Of a stretch of 64,000 nucleotides of DNA, positions 1 to 8,981 are shown piece by piece (positions within the stretch are counted from its first letter, which is position 1; each line of letters begins with the position of its first letter). The position numbers and the translations under genes were made by a program. Origin of the DNA: Geothrix sp. 21YS21S-2 (GTDB lineage: Bacteria; Acidobacteriota; Holophagae; Holophagales; Holophagaceae); NCBI RefSeq assembly GCF_030846775.1, contig NZ_CP132910.1:2328001-2392000 (forward strand), given 5' to 3'. The notes beneath the pieces were generated by a model that worked only from the letters and a program-made list of their open reading frames with translations, was not told where the DNA came from and did no database searches.

Positions 1-1
1 G

Positions 2-994
2 GCCCGGGTGTGGCCCCAGGGCCGGCGCGCGGCGGACTACATGGAAAGCATCCTGGAAAAGGACGGCATGATGCCGGCCTCCATCAGCCACGAGGGCTAT
101 TCCGCCAAGCCCATGCACAGCTACTGGGACGATTTCTGGACCCTGCGCGGCTTCAAGGACGCGGCCTGGATCTGCTCAGAGCTGGGGGACCCGGCCTCGG
201 CCCGGCACTTCGAGGCCCTGCGGGACCGGTTCCGCGCGGACCTGCTGGCCTCCCTGCGCGCGACCATGGAGCGCGGCCGCATCGCCTGGCTCCCGGGGTG
301 CGCGGAGCTGGCTGACTTCGACGCCACCTCCACCACGGTGGCCCTCCTGCCGGGAGGGGAGCTCCCCTTCCTGCCGAGGCCCGCCCTGGAGGCCACCTTC
401 GGGGAGTTCTGGCGGCAGTTCCAGGAGCGCCGCAAGGGCGGCGCGCCCGAGGACCGCTACACGCCCTACGAGACCCGGATCATCGGCGCCTGCGCCCACC
501 TGGGCTGGCCGGAGCGCGCCCGGGACCTGCTCGCGGCCTACCTGGAGGACCGGCGCCCCCTGGCCTGGAACCAGTGGCCCGAGGTGGTGCAGCGCGGCCT
601 GCGCAGCCCGGTCTACCTGGGCGACCTGCCCCACGCGTGGGTGGGCTCGGACTACATCCGCTCCCTCCTGGCCCTCCTGGTGCTGGAGCGGGAGGATGCC
701 GGCGCGCTGGAACTGGGGGCCGGGGTCCCGGAAGCCTGGTTCCGGAGCGGATTCAGCCTGGCGGGCCTGAGGGTCCCGGGCGGCGAGCTGGGCTATTCGG
801 CCCGGGCGGAAGGGACGCGGGTCACCTACGTCCTCTCCGGCACGGCGCCCTGCCCTCCGGGGGGCCTTGTCCTCCGGTGGCCCCTGGCCGGGGCGTTCCG
901 CCGGGCGCGGATCGATGGGAAGGTGATGGAAGGTCTCTCCGGAACGAGCGTGACCCTGCGGCGGATTCCCGCCACGGTGGTGATGGAACAGTGA
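2..994 (+). CDS. Six-hairpin glycosidase-like protein, C-terminal part (5' end outside window)
   Basis: The reading frame is open from the first bases, so the gene begins upstream and only about 330 C-terminal residues are seen. The sequence has Trp/Tyr-rich helical stretches of the kind found in (alpha/alpha)6 six-hairpin glycosidases, for example SYWDDFWTLRGF, YTPYETRIIG and LPHAWVGSDYIRSLL. A beta-rich tail follows (SLAGLRVPGGELGYSARAEG). The stop is 16 bp before a GH94 phosphorylase and the GH1 beta-glucosidase follows that, so a role in oligoglucan breakdown is likely. The exact glycoside hydrolase family cannot be named because the N-terminal catalytic part is missing; a discoidin-domain glycosidase-like protein is one possibility. 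The part seen shows no frameshift. Confidence 0.6.
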   Translation, partial: ARVWPQGRRAADYMESILEKDGMMPASISHEGYSAKPMHSYWDDFWTLRGFKDAAWICSELGDPASARHFEALRDRFRADLLASLRATMERGRIAWLPGCAELADFDATSTTVALLPGGELPFLPRPALEATFGEFWRQFQERRKGGAPEDRYTPYETRIIGACAHLGWPERARDLLAAYLEDRRPLAWNQWPEVVQRGLRSPVYLGDLPHAWVGSDYIRSLLALLVLEREDAGALELGAGVPEAWFRSGFSLAGLRVPGGELGYSARAEGTRVTYVLSGTAPCPPGGLVLRWPLAGAFRRARIDGKVMEGLSGTSVTLRRIPATVVMEQ

Positions 995-1010
995 AAAGGA
1001 AGTCGAAGTA

Positions 1011-4000
1011 ATGGATAACCGTGGGCATCTTCTTTCCAATGGCCGGTACCGCGTCCTCCTGACGGAGCTGGGCACCGGATACTCCGAGTGCGCGGGGCAG
1101 GCCCTCACGCGCTGGAGGGGCGACGGCGTCGAGGACCCGGACGGCTTCTTCATCTACCTCAAGGACCTGGATTCCAACGAACTGTGGTCCGCCGGGCTCC
1201 GTCCGGCGCGGAAGGTCCCGGATTCCGCCGGCGCCTCGTTCCAGGACGGCCAGGCCACCCTGACCCGCGCGGACGGCGGCATCGAGACGACCCTGGAAGT
1301 GGCCGTGCTCCCCGGCCGGGACGCCGAGGCACGCCGCCTCACCCTCGCCAACCGCACCTCCCTGCCCCGGCGCATCGAAGTGACCTCGTGCCTGGAGGCG
1401 GTGCTCAACGAGCGCGGCGCCGACCTGGCCCACCCCGCCTTCTCCAAGCTCTTCGTGCAGACGGAGTGGTGCCCGGAGTCCCGGGCCCTCCTGGCCCGCC
1501 GCCGGCCCCGGGGGGCCGACGAGAAGCCCCGGTGGATGTGCCACTGGCTGGCCTCCGGCCCCGGGGGCCTGTCCTTCGCCACCGACCGCGCCGCCTTCCT
1601 GGGCCGCGGACGCACCCTCGCCGAGCCCGCGGCGCTCCTCGCAAGCGGCCCCCTCGCCGGCACCGCGGGTTCCGTCCTGGACCCGGTCCTGGCCCTGCGC
1701 TGCGTCCTGGAGCTCGCCCCCGGCGCCAGCGCATCCCTCACCCTGGGCCTGGGCTTCGCCCTGGAGCGGGAGGAGGCCATCGCGCTGTGCGCGGCGGAAA
1801 CGCCCTTCCCACCCACGGGCGCGATCCGGCCGATCCGGCTTCCGGAGCCGGCCCTCTTCATCCCCAGGCCCTTCCGGCCCGCCGCCCTCCGCGAGCCGGA
1901 GACGTGCCTGGACAACGGCCTCGGCGGCTTCTCCCCGGACGGCCGCGAATACGTCATCCACGTGCGCCCCGGCGCGGACGGCCACCCCGTGCTGCCGCCC
2001 ATGCCCTGGTCCAACGTCATCGCCAACGAGGGCTTCGGCTTCATCACCACGGAGCGCGGCATCAGCTGCTCCTGGGCGGGCAACAGCCGCCTGCACCGCC
2101 TCACCCCGTGGCACAACGACCCCATCGCCGACCCCCTCTCCGAGTCGCTCTACCTGCGGGACGAGGACAGCCGGGAGTTCTGGTCCCCCACCCCGGGGCC
2201 CTCCGGCCCGGGCATCGCCTTCACCGTGCGCCACGGCTTCGGCTCCACGCGCTGGGAGAGCTCCGTGGACGGCCTGGACCAGGACGTCACGGTCTTCGCG
2301 TCCCTCGAGGACCCGATGAAGGTCCTGAGCGTGCGCCTGGCCAACACCGGCGCCGCCAGGCGCCGCCTGACCCTGTTCTGGCACGCGCACCTGGTGCTGG
2401 GGGAGACCCCGGAGACCACCGCGGGCCTCGTGGAGACGGTGCGCGAGGGCGACGGCCTCTTCGCCTGGAGCACCGCCCCCGGCGCCTTCCGGGGCCGGGT
2501 GGCCTTCGCCTCCGTGGCCGGGGACGGCATCCTGCGCGCCGTGACCACCGACCGGGGCTCCTTCCTGGGGCGCCCCGGCAGCCCGTCGGAACCCGCCGCC
2601 GTCACCGGCGCGCGGCCCCTGGACGGGGCCACGGGCCGCGTGGCGGATCCCTGCTTCGCCTTCCAGCTGGAGGTTGAGCTGGAGCCCTTCGAGACCCGCA
2701 CCTGCGTCATCGTCTCCGGCGAGGCCGCGGACCTGGCCGAGGCCCGGCGCCTTTCGGCCACCCGCCCCTCCCTGGCCGGGGTGCGCGACTACTGGGAACG
2801 GACGCTGGGCACACTCCAGGTCGAGACGCCCGAACCCGCCCTGGACCTCATGGTCAACGGCTGGCTCCCCTACCAGAACCTGGCCTGCCGCATGTGGGGC
2901 CGCACCGCCTACTACCAGTCCGGTGGCGCCTTCGGCTTCCGTGACCAGCTGCAGGATTCCGCCGGCCTGCTGTACCTGCTGCCGGGCCTCACGCGCAACC
3001 AGATCCTCCTGCACGCCGCCCACCAGTTCGTGGAGGGCGACGTGCTGCACTGGTGGCACCCCCCCATCGAGCAGGGCATCCGCACGCGCTTTTCCGACGA
3101 CCTCCTGTGGCTGCCCCTGGTCACCGCCCACTACCTGCGCACCACCGGCGACTGGGGCATCCTGGCCGAGACCGCCCCCTACCTCACGGCCCGGGCCCTG
3201 CAGCCCGGGGAGGACGAGGCCTACCTGGTGCCGGAGGACTCCGGCACGCGCGGCAACCTCTACGGGCACTGCTGCCGCGCTCTCGACCTGGCCCTGGGCC
3301 GCACCGGCGCGCACGACCTGCCCCTGATGGGCACCGGCGACTGGAACGACGGCATGAACCGCGTCGGCAGGGAAGGCCGCGGCGAGAGCGTGTGGATGGC
3401 CTTCTTCCTCTATTCGATCCTGGAAGCCTTCGCCCCCGTCTGTGAGCGGCGCGGCGACCCGGACCGCGCCCGGCGGTTCCGGGAGCGCATGGCCTCCCTT
3501 TCGGCGGCCCTGGAGGCCTCGGGCTGGGACGGCGACTGGTACCGCCGCGCCTACTTCGACGACGGCACCCCCCTGGGCTCGGCCCAGAACCCGGAGTGCC
3601 GCATCGACTGCCTGGCCCAGGCCTGGGCCACCCTCTCCGGAGCCGTGCCGAAGGCCCGTTCCGAGCAGGCCCTGGCGGCCATGGAGGCCCATCTGGTGGA
3701 CCAGGAGGCCGGCATGATCCGCCTGCTCACCCCCGCCTTCGACACGTTCCCCAACGATCCCGGCTACATCATGGGCTACATCCCCGGCGTGCGCGAGAAC
3801 GGCGGGCAGTACACCCACGGCGCGCTGTGGGCCGTGAAGGCCGTGGCCGCCTCCGGCAGGCTGGACCGCGCCGCCTCGCTCCTGGCCATGCTGAGCCCCG
3901 TGTCCCACGGCCGAAGGCCCGCCACCTACCAGACCGAACCCTACGTGGTGGCCGCCGACGTCTACGGCGTGGCCCCCCACACCGGGCGCGGCGGCTGGAC

Positions 4001-4295
4001 CTGGTACACGGGGTCGGCCGGGTGGATGTACCGCGTGGCCGTGGAGGACGTGCTGGGCTTCGGCCTGGAGGGCGGCGACACGATCCGCCTGCGGCCCGCC
4101 CTGCCCTCGGCCTGGGACCGGGCGCGCATCCGCTACCGCGATCCCCGCACCGGCGGCACGTACGACATCCTCCTGGAGCGCGCCGCGTCCATCCCGGAGG
4201 CGCGCCTGGACGGGCTGGCCCTGCCCTGGAGCCCGGAGATCCGCGTGCCCCTCGCCGCCGGTGACCACACGGTCGTCATCCGCGTGGGGGCGTGA
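1011..4295 (+). CDS. GH94-family oligoglucan phosphorylase, candidate 1,2-beta-oligoglucan phosphorylase
   Basis: A 1094-aa protein with the GH94 catalytic signature TGDWNDGMN at residues 775-783; Asp780 is the expected general acid by analogy with cellobiose phosphorylase. Two successive beta-sandwich modules precede the catalytic barrel: one begins LLSNGRYRVLLTELGTGYS, the second near residue 300 with NGLGGFSPDGREYVIHV. Tandem sandwiches plus GH94 resemble the C-terminal part of NdvB cyclic beta-1,2-glucan synthase. They also match stand-alone 1,2-beta-oligoglucan phosphorylases of about 1100 aa, whereas cellobiose phosphorylases are about 800 aa. No transmembrane or glycosyltransferase-84 part and no signal peptide are seen, so a cytoplasmic phosphorolytic enzyme making glucose 1-phosphate is inferred. 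An AAGGAAG ribosome site lies about 10 nt upstream. The GH1 gene follows at once. Family is certain; beta-1,2 specificity is inference. Confidence 0.85.
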   Translation: MDNRGHLLSNGRYRVLLTELGTGYSECAGQALTRWRGDGVEDPDGFFIYLKDLDSNELWSAGLRPARKVPDSAGASFQDGQATLTRADGGIETTLEVAVLPGRDAEARRLTLANRTSLPRRIEVTSCLEAVLNERGADLAHPAFSKLFVQTEWCPESRALLARRRPRGADEKPRWMCHWLASGPGGLSFATDRAAFLGRGRTLAEPAALLASGPLAGTAGSVLDPVLALRCVLELAPGASASLTLGLGFALEREEAIALCAAETPFPPTGAIRPIRLPEPALFIPRPFRPAALREPETCLDNGLGGFSPDGREYVIHVRPGADGHPVLPPMPWSNVIANEGFGFITTERGISCSWAGNSRLHRLTPWHNDPIADPLSESLYLRDEDSREFWSPTPGPSGPGIAFTVRHGFGSTRWESSVDGLDQDVTVFASLEDPMKVLSVRLANTGAARRRLTLFWHAHLVLGETPETTAGLVETVREGDGLFAWSTAPGAFRGRVAFASVAGDGILRAVTTDRGSFLGRPGSPSEPAAVTGARPLDGATGRVADPCFAFQLEVELEPFETRTCVIVSGEAADLAEARRLSATRPSLAGVRDYWERTLGTLQVETPEPALDLMVNGWLPYQNLACRMWGRTAYYQSGGAFGFRDQLQDSAGLLYLLPGLTRNQILLHAAHQFVEGDVLHWWHPPIEQGIRTRFSDDLLWLPLVTAHYLRTTGDWGILAETAPYLTARALQPGEDEAYLVPEDSGTRGNLYGHCCRALDLALGRTGAHDLPLMGTGDWNDGMNRVGREGRGESVWMAFFLYSILEAFAPVCERRGDPDRARRFRERMASLSAALEASGWDGDWYRRAYFDDGTPLGSAQNPECRIDCLAQAWATLSGAVPKARSEQALAAMEAHLVDQEAGMIRLLTPAFDTFPNDPGYIMGYIPGVRENGGQYTHGALWAVKAVAASGRLDRAASLLAMLSPVSHGRRPATYQTEPYVVAADVYGVAPHTGRGGWTWYTGSAGWMYRVAVEDVLGFGLEGGDTIRLRPALPSAWDRARIRYRDPRTGGTYDILLERAASIPEARLDGLALPWSPEIRVPLAAGDHTVVIRVGA

Positions 4296-4297
4296 CC

Positions 4298-5641
4298 ATG
4301 GGCTTCCCGAAAGGATTCCTCTGGGGCGTGAGCACCTCGGCCTACCAGATCGAGGGCTCCCCCCTGGCCGACGGGGCCGACCCCAGCAACTGGCAGCGGT
4401 TCTGCGCTCCCGGGGGCGCCGGCGCCCACCTGGCGCCCCGGGGCGACCGCGCCTGCGACCACTACCGCCGCTGGCGGGAGGACGTCGCCTTGATCCGGGA
4501 GCTGGGCTTCGGGTCCTACCGCTTCAGCGTTTCCTGGAGCCGCGTGATGCCCGGGGGCCGCGTCAACGCCGCGGGCCTGGACTTCTACCGCGGGCTCGCG
4601 GACGCCCTGCTGGAGGCCGGGATCCAGCCCCAGATCACCCTCCACCACTGGGACCTCCCGGCCGAACTGGAGGACCGGGGCGGCTGGCTCGACCCCGACC
4701 TGCCCGGACGGTTCGGGGACTACGCTCACGTCGTGGCCTCCGCTCTGGCGGACCGGGTGCCGATGTGGGCCACCCTCAACGAGCCCTGGGTGATGATGCA
4801 CGAAGGCCACCTGACGGGCTCCCACCCGCCCTGCCACCGCGACTTCCGCGAGCTGCCCCGGGTCTCCCACAACCTGCTCCGCGCCCACGGCCTGGGTGTC
4901 CAGGCCTGCCGCGCCGCGGGGGCGCGTTCCGTGGGGCTGGTGGTGAACATCGAGCCCAAGCATCCCGCCTCCGATCGCCCCGAGGACCTCGCCGCGGCGG
5001 CTCGGGCCGACGCCTACATGAACCGGCAGTACCTGGACCCCGTCCTCCTCGGCCGCTACCCGGAGGAACTCCCGGAGCTCTTCGGAGCGGCCTGGCCCGA
5101 GTTCCCCGAAGACGACTTCAAGCTGATCCGCCAGCCCCTGGACTACCTGGGCGTCAACTACTACAGCCGCGGCATCACCCGCCACGACCCGGCGGCGCCC
5201 TTCGGAAGGTGGAGCGGCGTGCCCCACCCCACACACCTGCGCACGGAGATGGACTGGGAGGTCTACCCCGAAGGCCTCACGGAGACCCTGCTGTGGCTGA
5301 GGGAGCGGTACGGCGAAATGCCCCTCTACGTCAACGAGAACGGCGCCGCCTTCCGCGACCCCGACAAGGCCCCCCCGGGGGGCGTCCAGGATCCGCTGCG
5401 CGTCGACTACTTCCGCACCCACATCCTCGCCGTGCGGGACGCCATCGACCGGGGCGCGGACGTGCGGGGCTATTCCGCGTGGTCCCTGCTGGACAACTTC
5501 GAGTGGGCCCTGGGCTTCGAGAAGCGCTTCGGCATCGTGCACGTGGACTACGACACCCTGGAACGCACCCCCAAGGCCAGCGCGCGCTTCCTGTCCGGAG
5601 TGGCGCGCTCCAACGGACAGAGCCTCTACCCCCCGAGGTAG
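4298..5641 (+). CDS. GH1 beta-glucosidase
   Basis: A 447-aa (beta/alpha)8 glycosidase of family GH1, close to the usual 440-470 aa. It opens with the family start motif FPKGFLWGVSTSAYQIEG. The acid/base Glu162 is in TLNEPWV and the nucleophile Glu347 in YVNENG, a variant of the usual TENG. The C-terminal SLLDNFEWALGFEKRFGIVHVD block is complete. There is no signal peptide, so it acts in the cytoplasm, where it would release glucose from short beta-glucosides made by the upstream GH94 enzyme. An in-frame GTG at 4292 overlaps the GH94 stop (GTGA), but ATG 4298 fits the family N terminus better. The 3' end overlaps the convergent livF gene by 16 bp. Confidence 0.93.
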   Translation: MGFPKGFLWGVSTSAYQIEGSPLADGADPSNWQRFCAPGGAGAHLAPRGDRACDHYRRWREDVALIRELGFGSYRFSVSWSRVMPGGRVNAAGLDFYRGLADALLEAGIQPQITLHHWDLPAELEDRGGWLDPDLPGRFGDYAHVVASALADRVPMWATLNEPWVMMHEGHLTGSHPPCHRDFRELPRVSHNLLRAHGLGVQACRAAGARSVGLVVNIEPKHPASDRPEDLAAAARADAYMNRQYLDPVLLGRYPEELPELFGAAWPEFPEDDFKLIRQPLDYLGVNYYSRGITRHDPAAPFGRWSGVPHPTHLRTEMDWEVYPEGLTETLLWLRERYGEMPLYVNENGAAFRDPDKAPPGGVQDPLRVDYFRTHILAVRDAIDRGADVRGYSAWSLLDNFEWALGFEKRFGIVHVDYDTLERTPKASARFLSGVARSNGQSLYPPR

Positions 5642-6336
5642 GCCTCCTTCACCCTCGGGTCCCCCTCCAGGTCCGCCGCCGGGCCCTCCAGGACCATGCG
5701 GCCGTTCTCAAGGACATAGCCCCGGTGCGCGATCTTCAGCGCCATGCGGGCGTTCTGCTCCACCAGCAGCATCGTCGTGCCACGCGCGTTGATGTCCTGC
5801 AGGGCCCGGAACACCTCCTTCACCAGCAGCGGGGAGAGCCCCATGCTCGGCTCGTCCAGGAGCATCACCCGGCAGTCCGTCATGAGCGCCCGGGCCACGG
5901 CCAGCATCTGCTGCTCGCCTCCGGACAGCGTCCCGCCCAGCTGGGCGAGCCTTTCGGCCAGGCGCGGGAAGAGTCCGAAGACCCGGTCGTAGGAGGCCTT
6001 CAGGCGCGCGCCGTCCTTCCGGGTCCAGGCGCCCAGGGCGAGGTTCTCCTTCACGGTCAGGCTGGGGAAGATGCCGCGGCCCTCGGGCACGTGGGCGATG
6101 CCCAGGGCCACCCGGCGGTGGGCGGGGACCTGCCTGAGGCTCTGGTCCCGGTAGCGGACATCGCCCCCGCGGATGGGGATCATGCCGGAGATGGCCCGCA
6201 GGGTGGTGGACTTGCCGGCGCCGTTGGCACCCAGGAGCGAGACGATCTCGCCCTCCCGGATCTCGAGCGTGACGCCGTGCAGGGCCTGGATGGCCCCGTA
6301 GGCCACGGACAGGTTCTCGACGCGGATGCAGGTCAT
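5626..6336 (-). CDS. livF: Branched-chain amino acid ABC transporter ATP-binding protein LivF
   Basis: A 236-aa ABC ATPase of the LivF type. Walker A is GANGAGKST, the signature is LSGGEQQ and Walker B is VMLLDEPSMGLSP; a typical C terminus (RMVLEGPAADL) follows. It is the last gene of the livKHMGF operon and its ATG overlaps the livG stop by 4 nt (ATGA on the minus strand). The frame stays open upstream of this ATG, but that extension is antisense-like and lacks family similarity, so ATG 6336 was chosen. It powers uptake of branched-chain or other hydrophobic amino acids at the cytoplasmic face of the inner membrane. The stop lies inside the convergent GH1 gene. Confidence 0.95.
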   Translation of the reverse strand: MTCIRVENLSVAYGAIQALHGVTLEIREGEIVSLLGANGAGKSTTLRAISGMIPIRGGDVRYRDQSLRQVPAHRRVALGIAHVPEGRGIFPSLTVKENLALGAWTRKDGARLKASYDRVFGLFPRLAERLAQLGGTLSGGEQQMLAVARALMTDCRVMLLDEPSMGLSPLLVKEVFRALQDINARGTTMLLVEQNARMALKIAHRGYVLENGRMVLEGPAADLEGDPRVKEAYLGG

Positions 6337-7100
6337 GCTTCCTCCACCCCGAGGTAGGCCTCGATCACCAGCGGGTCCCGCACCACGTCCCGGGGGGCGC
6401 CGGCGGCGATGGTCTGGCCGAAGTCCAGCACCTGCACGAAGCCGCACAGCTCCATCACCACGGGCAGCTGGTGCTCGATGAGGAGGATGGCCAGGGGGAA
6501 GTCGTCGTGCACCTTCCGGATGAGGCCGATGAGCTGCTCCACTTCGCGCGGGTTCATGCCGGCGGCGGGCTCGTCCAGGAGGAGGACCTTGGGGCCCGTG
6601 GCCAGGGCCCGGGCGATCTCCAGGCGCCGCTGCTCGCCGTAGGGGAGGCTGCCGGCGAGTTCATCCCGCACCCCGGCCAGGCCGAAGCGCTCCAGGTGCT
6701 CCAGGGCCTCGGCCAGGAGCGCCGCTTCGCCGCGCCGGAACGCGCCCGTGCGGAAGACCGCGTCCCGGAGGCGGTACCCGGCCCTGGCGTGGAGGGCCTG
6801 GGCGATGTTGTCCAGCACGGTCATCTGCGCGAAGAGCCGGATGTTCTGGAAGGTGCGGGCGATGCCGGCGCGGGCGATGGCGTCGGGGGAGAGCCTCGTG
6901 AGGTCCAGGTCCCCCAGCGCCATGGTGCCGCTGTCGGCGGGATAGACGCCGGTGAGCAGGTTGAAGGTGGTGGTCTTGCCGGCCCCGTTGGGGCCGATGA
7001 CGCCCTGGATGTCGCGCGCGCCCAGGTCCAGGCAGAAGCCGGCCACGGCGGTGAGGCCGCCGAAGGCCTTGGTGAGGTTCTCCAGGCGCAGGACGGTCAT
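6333..7100 (-). CDS. livG: Branched-chain amino acid ABC transporter ATP-binding protein LivG
   Basis: A 255-aa ABC ATPase, the partner of LivF. It has Walker A GPNGAGKTT, the LivG-type signature LPYGEQRRLEIARAL, Walker B VLLLDEPAAGMNP and the LivG tail IEAYLGVEEA. The start MTVLRLENLTKAFGG at 7100 overlaps the livM stop by 4 nt (ATGA), and its stop overlaps the livF start the same way, so translation of the operon is probably coupled. The open frame runs on upstream antisense to livM, but that part has no family similarity and is not included. Confidence 0.95.
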   Translation of the reverse strand: MTVLRLENLTKAFGGLTAVAGFCLDLGARDIQGVIGPNGAGKTTTFNLLTGVYPADSGTMALGDLDLTRLSPDAIARAGIARTFQNIRLFAQMTVLDNIAQALHARAGYRLRDAVFRTGAFRRGEAALLAEALEHLERFGLAGVRDELAGSLPYGEQRRLEIARALATGPKVLLLDEPAAGMNPREVEQLIGLIRKVHDDFPLAILLIEHQLPVVMELCGFVQVLDFGQTIAAGAPRDVVRDPLVIEAYLGVEEA

Positions 7101-8089
7101 GGGGCCTTCCTGAGCCAGGCCCATTCCCTGTTGCCCATGAGCCCGTACTGCCGGGTGAGCATGATGAGGATCAGGATCAGGGGGCTGATGAGCATCCGCC
7201 ATTCCGTGAGCTGGGGCGCGAAGGCGCTCAGCAGGTTGCGCAGGACCTCCATGAGGACCGTGTAGGCCACCACCCCCAGGATGGACCCCGAGAGGCTGGC
7301 CATGCCGCCCAGGTAGAGCATCACGAGGATCTCGGTGGTCTTGATGTAGTCGAAGCTGCGGGGGGTGATGAACTGCTGGTTCTGGGCCCAGAGGCCCCCG
7401 GCCAGTCCCGCGAAGGCCGCGGCCAGGGTGAACACCTGGTTCTTGGCGCGGTTCACGGCCACCCCCATGAGCTCGGCGGCGATGGCGTTCTCGCGGATGG
7501 ACACCCACACCCGCCCGAAGCTGGACTGGATGAGGTTGCGCAGGACCGCCAGGGTGACCACCGCGCACACCGCCACCGCGAAAAAGCTCGTGTTCTTCGG
7601 GATGCCCGTGAAGCCCCGGGGCCCGCCCACGAAGTCCAGGTTCTGGATGGCGTTGACGATGATCATGTTGAAGCCCAGGGTGATGATCGCCAGGTAGTCG
7701 CCCACGGTCTTGAAGGTCAGCAGCCCCACCAGCCACCCCACCAGGGCCGCGGCGGCCATGGCCCCGCCCAGGGTCGCCACCAGGATGCAGAAGGGCCCGA
7801 CCACCGGCGGCAGGTCCGCGGCCGCGGGCAGCACCCGCGTGGCCAGCAGCGCCGCGGTGTAGGCCCCCACCGCCATGAACCCGGCGTGCCCCAGGGCGAA
7901 CTCGCCCAGGTAGCCGTTGAGCAGGTTCAGGCTGGCCACCAGGATGATGTTCATGCCGATGATCGTCAGGAGGTGCAGGTAGTAGGGGTTGAGCACGTCC
8001 GGGAAGACCCCCCCGTCCACCGCCAGCTGCAGCCCGAGCGAGACGGCGAGGGCCGCGGCGCACACGATCGGGAACTTGATCCGGCCCAT
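7097..8089 (-). CDS. livM: Branched-chain amino acid ABC transporter permease LivM
   Basis: A 330-aa polytopic membrane protein with the LivM pattern. A hydrophobic N terminus (IVCAAALAVSLGLQLAV) is followed by LLTIIGMNIILVASLNLLNGYLGEFALGHAGFMAVGAY, the conserved permease core, and later by FVGGPRGFTGIP. About 8-10 membrane segments are expected. Its stop overlaps the livG start by 4 nt, and livH ends immediately upstream. It forms the transmembrane pore together with LivH. Confidence 0.94.
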   Translation of the reverse strand: MGRIKFPIVCAAALAVSLGLQLAVDGGVFPDVLNPYYLHLLTIIGMNIILVASLNLLNGYLGEFALGHAGFMAVGAYTAALLATRVLPAAADLPPVVGPFCILVATLGGAMAAAALVGWLVGLLTFKTVGDYLAIITLGFNMIIVNAIQNLDFVGGPRGFTGIPKNTSFFAVAVCAVVTLAVLRNLIQSSFGRVWVSIRENAIAAELMGVAVNRAKNQVFTLAAAFAGLAGGLWAQNQQFITPRSFDYIKTTEILVMLYLGGMASLSGSILGVVAYTVLMEVLRNLLSAFAPQLTEWRMLISPLILILIMLTRQYGLMGNREWAWLRKAP

Positions 8090-8090
8090 G

Positions 8091-8981
8091 CTACACCTTC
8101 CTCATGCCGGGCTTGCCCATGATGCCCCAGGGCCACACCAGCAGCAGCAGGATCAGCAGGCCGAAGGCGATGCCGTTCTTCAGGTTGGAGGAGAGGTACG
8201 CCACCGTCGCCACCTCCACCCCCGCCAGGAGGAAGGAGCCCAGCACCGCCCCCTCGATGGAGCCGATGCCGCCGATGACCGCGGCGATGAAGGCCTTCCA
8301 GCCCAGGTCGATGCCCATGTAGGGGTCGAGGGCGTAGGCCTGCCCGTAGAAGATCCCGCCCGCCGCCGCCAGGGCCGAGCCGATGGCGAAGGTGCCCGCG
8401 ATGATCAGGTTGAGGTTCACGCCCATGAGCGGCACCACGTCCTTGTTGTCGGCCACGGCGCGCATGGCCGTGCCCACCAGGGTGCGGTTCACCACCAGCC
8501 AAAGGATCGCCATGAGGGAGAAGGACACCAGGATGATCAGCACCTTGTCCCAGGTGACGTAGACCCCCAGGTGCCCCTGGAGCCAGGCCACGGAGGCCGT
8601 GGGCATGCCGGAGCGGATCTGCCGGGTCTCGGGACCCACGGTCAGGCGCACCAGGTTCTCCAGGAAGATCCCCACGCCCAGGGTCGTGATGACCACGGAC
8701 ATGCGGTTGGCGTTGCGAAGCCTCCGGTAGGCCACGCGCTCCACCAGCACGCCGGCCAGGGCCGTGAGGATCATGGCCAGCGGCATCATGACGTACACCG
8801 GCAGCCAGGGCAGGCGCACGCCGATGAGCAGCCCGATGAAGCCCCCCAGCATGAAGATGTCCCCGTGGGCGAAGTTGATCAGGCGGATGATGCCGTAGAC
8901 CATGCTGTAGCCCAGGGCGATGAGGGCGTACACCGCCCCCAGCTGCGCGACGTTGAGGAGCTGCTGGACGAGGACGCCCAT
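8091..8981 (-). CDS. livH: Branched-chain amino acid ABC transporter permease LivH
   Basis: A 296-aa polytopic permease. The diagnostic LivH N terminus is present: QLGAVYALIALGYSMVYGI, then RLINFAHGDIFMLGGF. Later motifs include NRMSVVITTLGVGIFLENLV and MGIDLGWKAFIAAVIGGIGS. It begins directly after the livK stop with no spacer, and livM starts 1 nt after its stop. It pairs with LivM to form the inner-membrane channel. Confidence 0.95.
   Translation of the reverse strand: MGVLVQQLLNVAQLGAVYALIALGYSMVYGIIRLINFAHGDIFMLGGFIGLLIGVRLPWLPVYVMMPLAMILTALAGVLVERVAYRRLRNANRMSVVITTLGVGIFLENLVRLTVGPETRQIRSGMPTASVAWLQGHLGVYVTWDKVLIILVSFSLMAILWLVVNRTLVGTAMRAVADNKDVVPLMGVNLNLIIAGTFAIGSALAAAGGIFYGQAYALDPYMGIDLGWKAFIAAVIGGIGSIEGAVLGSFLLAGVEVATVAYLSSNLKNGIAFGLLILLLLVWPWGIMGKPGMRKV

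Noticed and set aside
822-4268. Very long open frame antisense to the GH94 gene
   Set aside because: High-GC antisense shadow: Gly/Ala/Arg/Val-rich, no recognisable domain, and fully opposite a gene with clear GH94 motifs.
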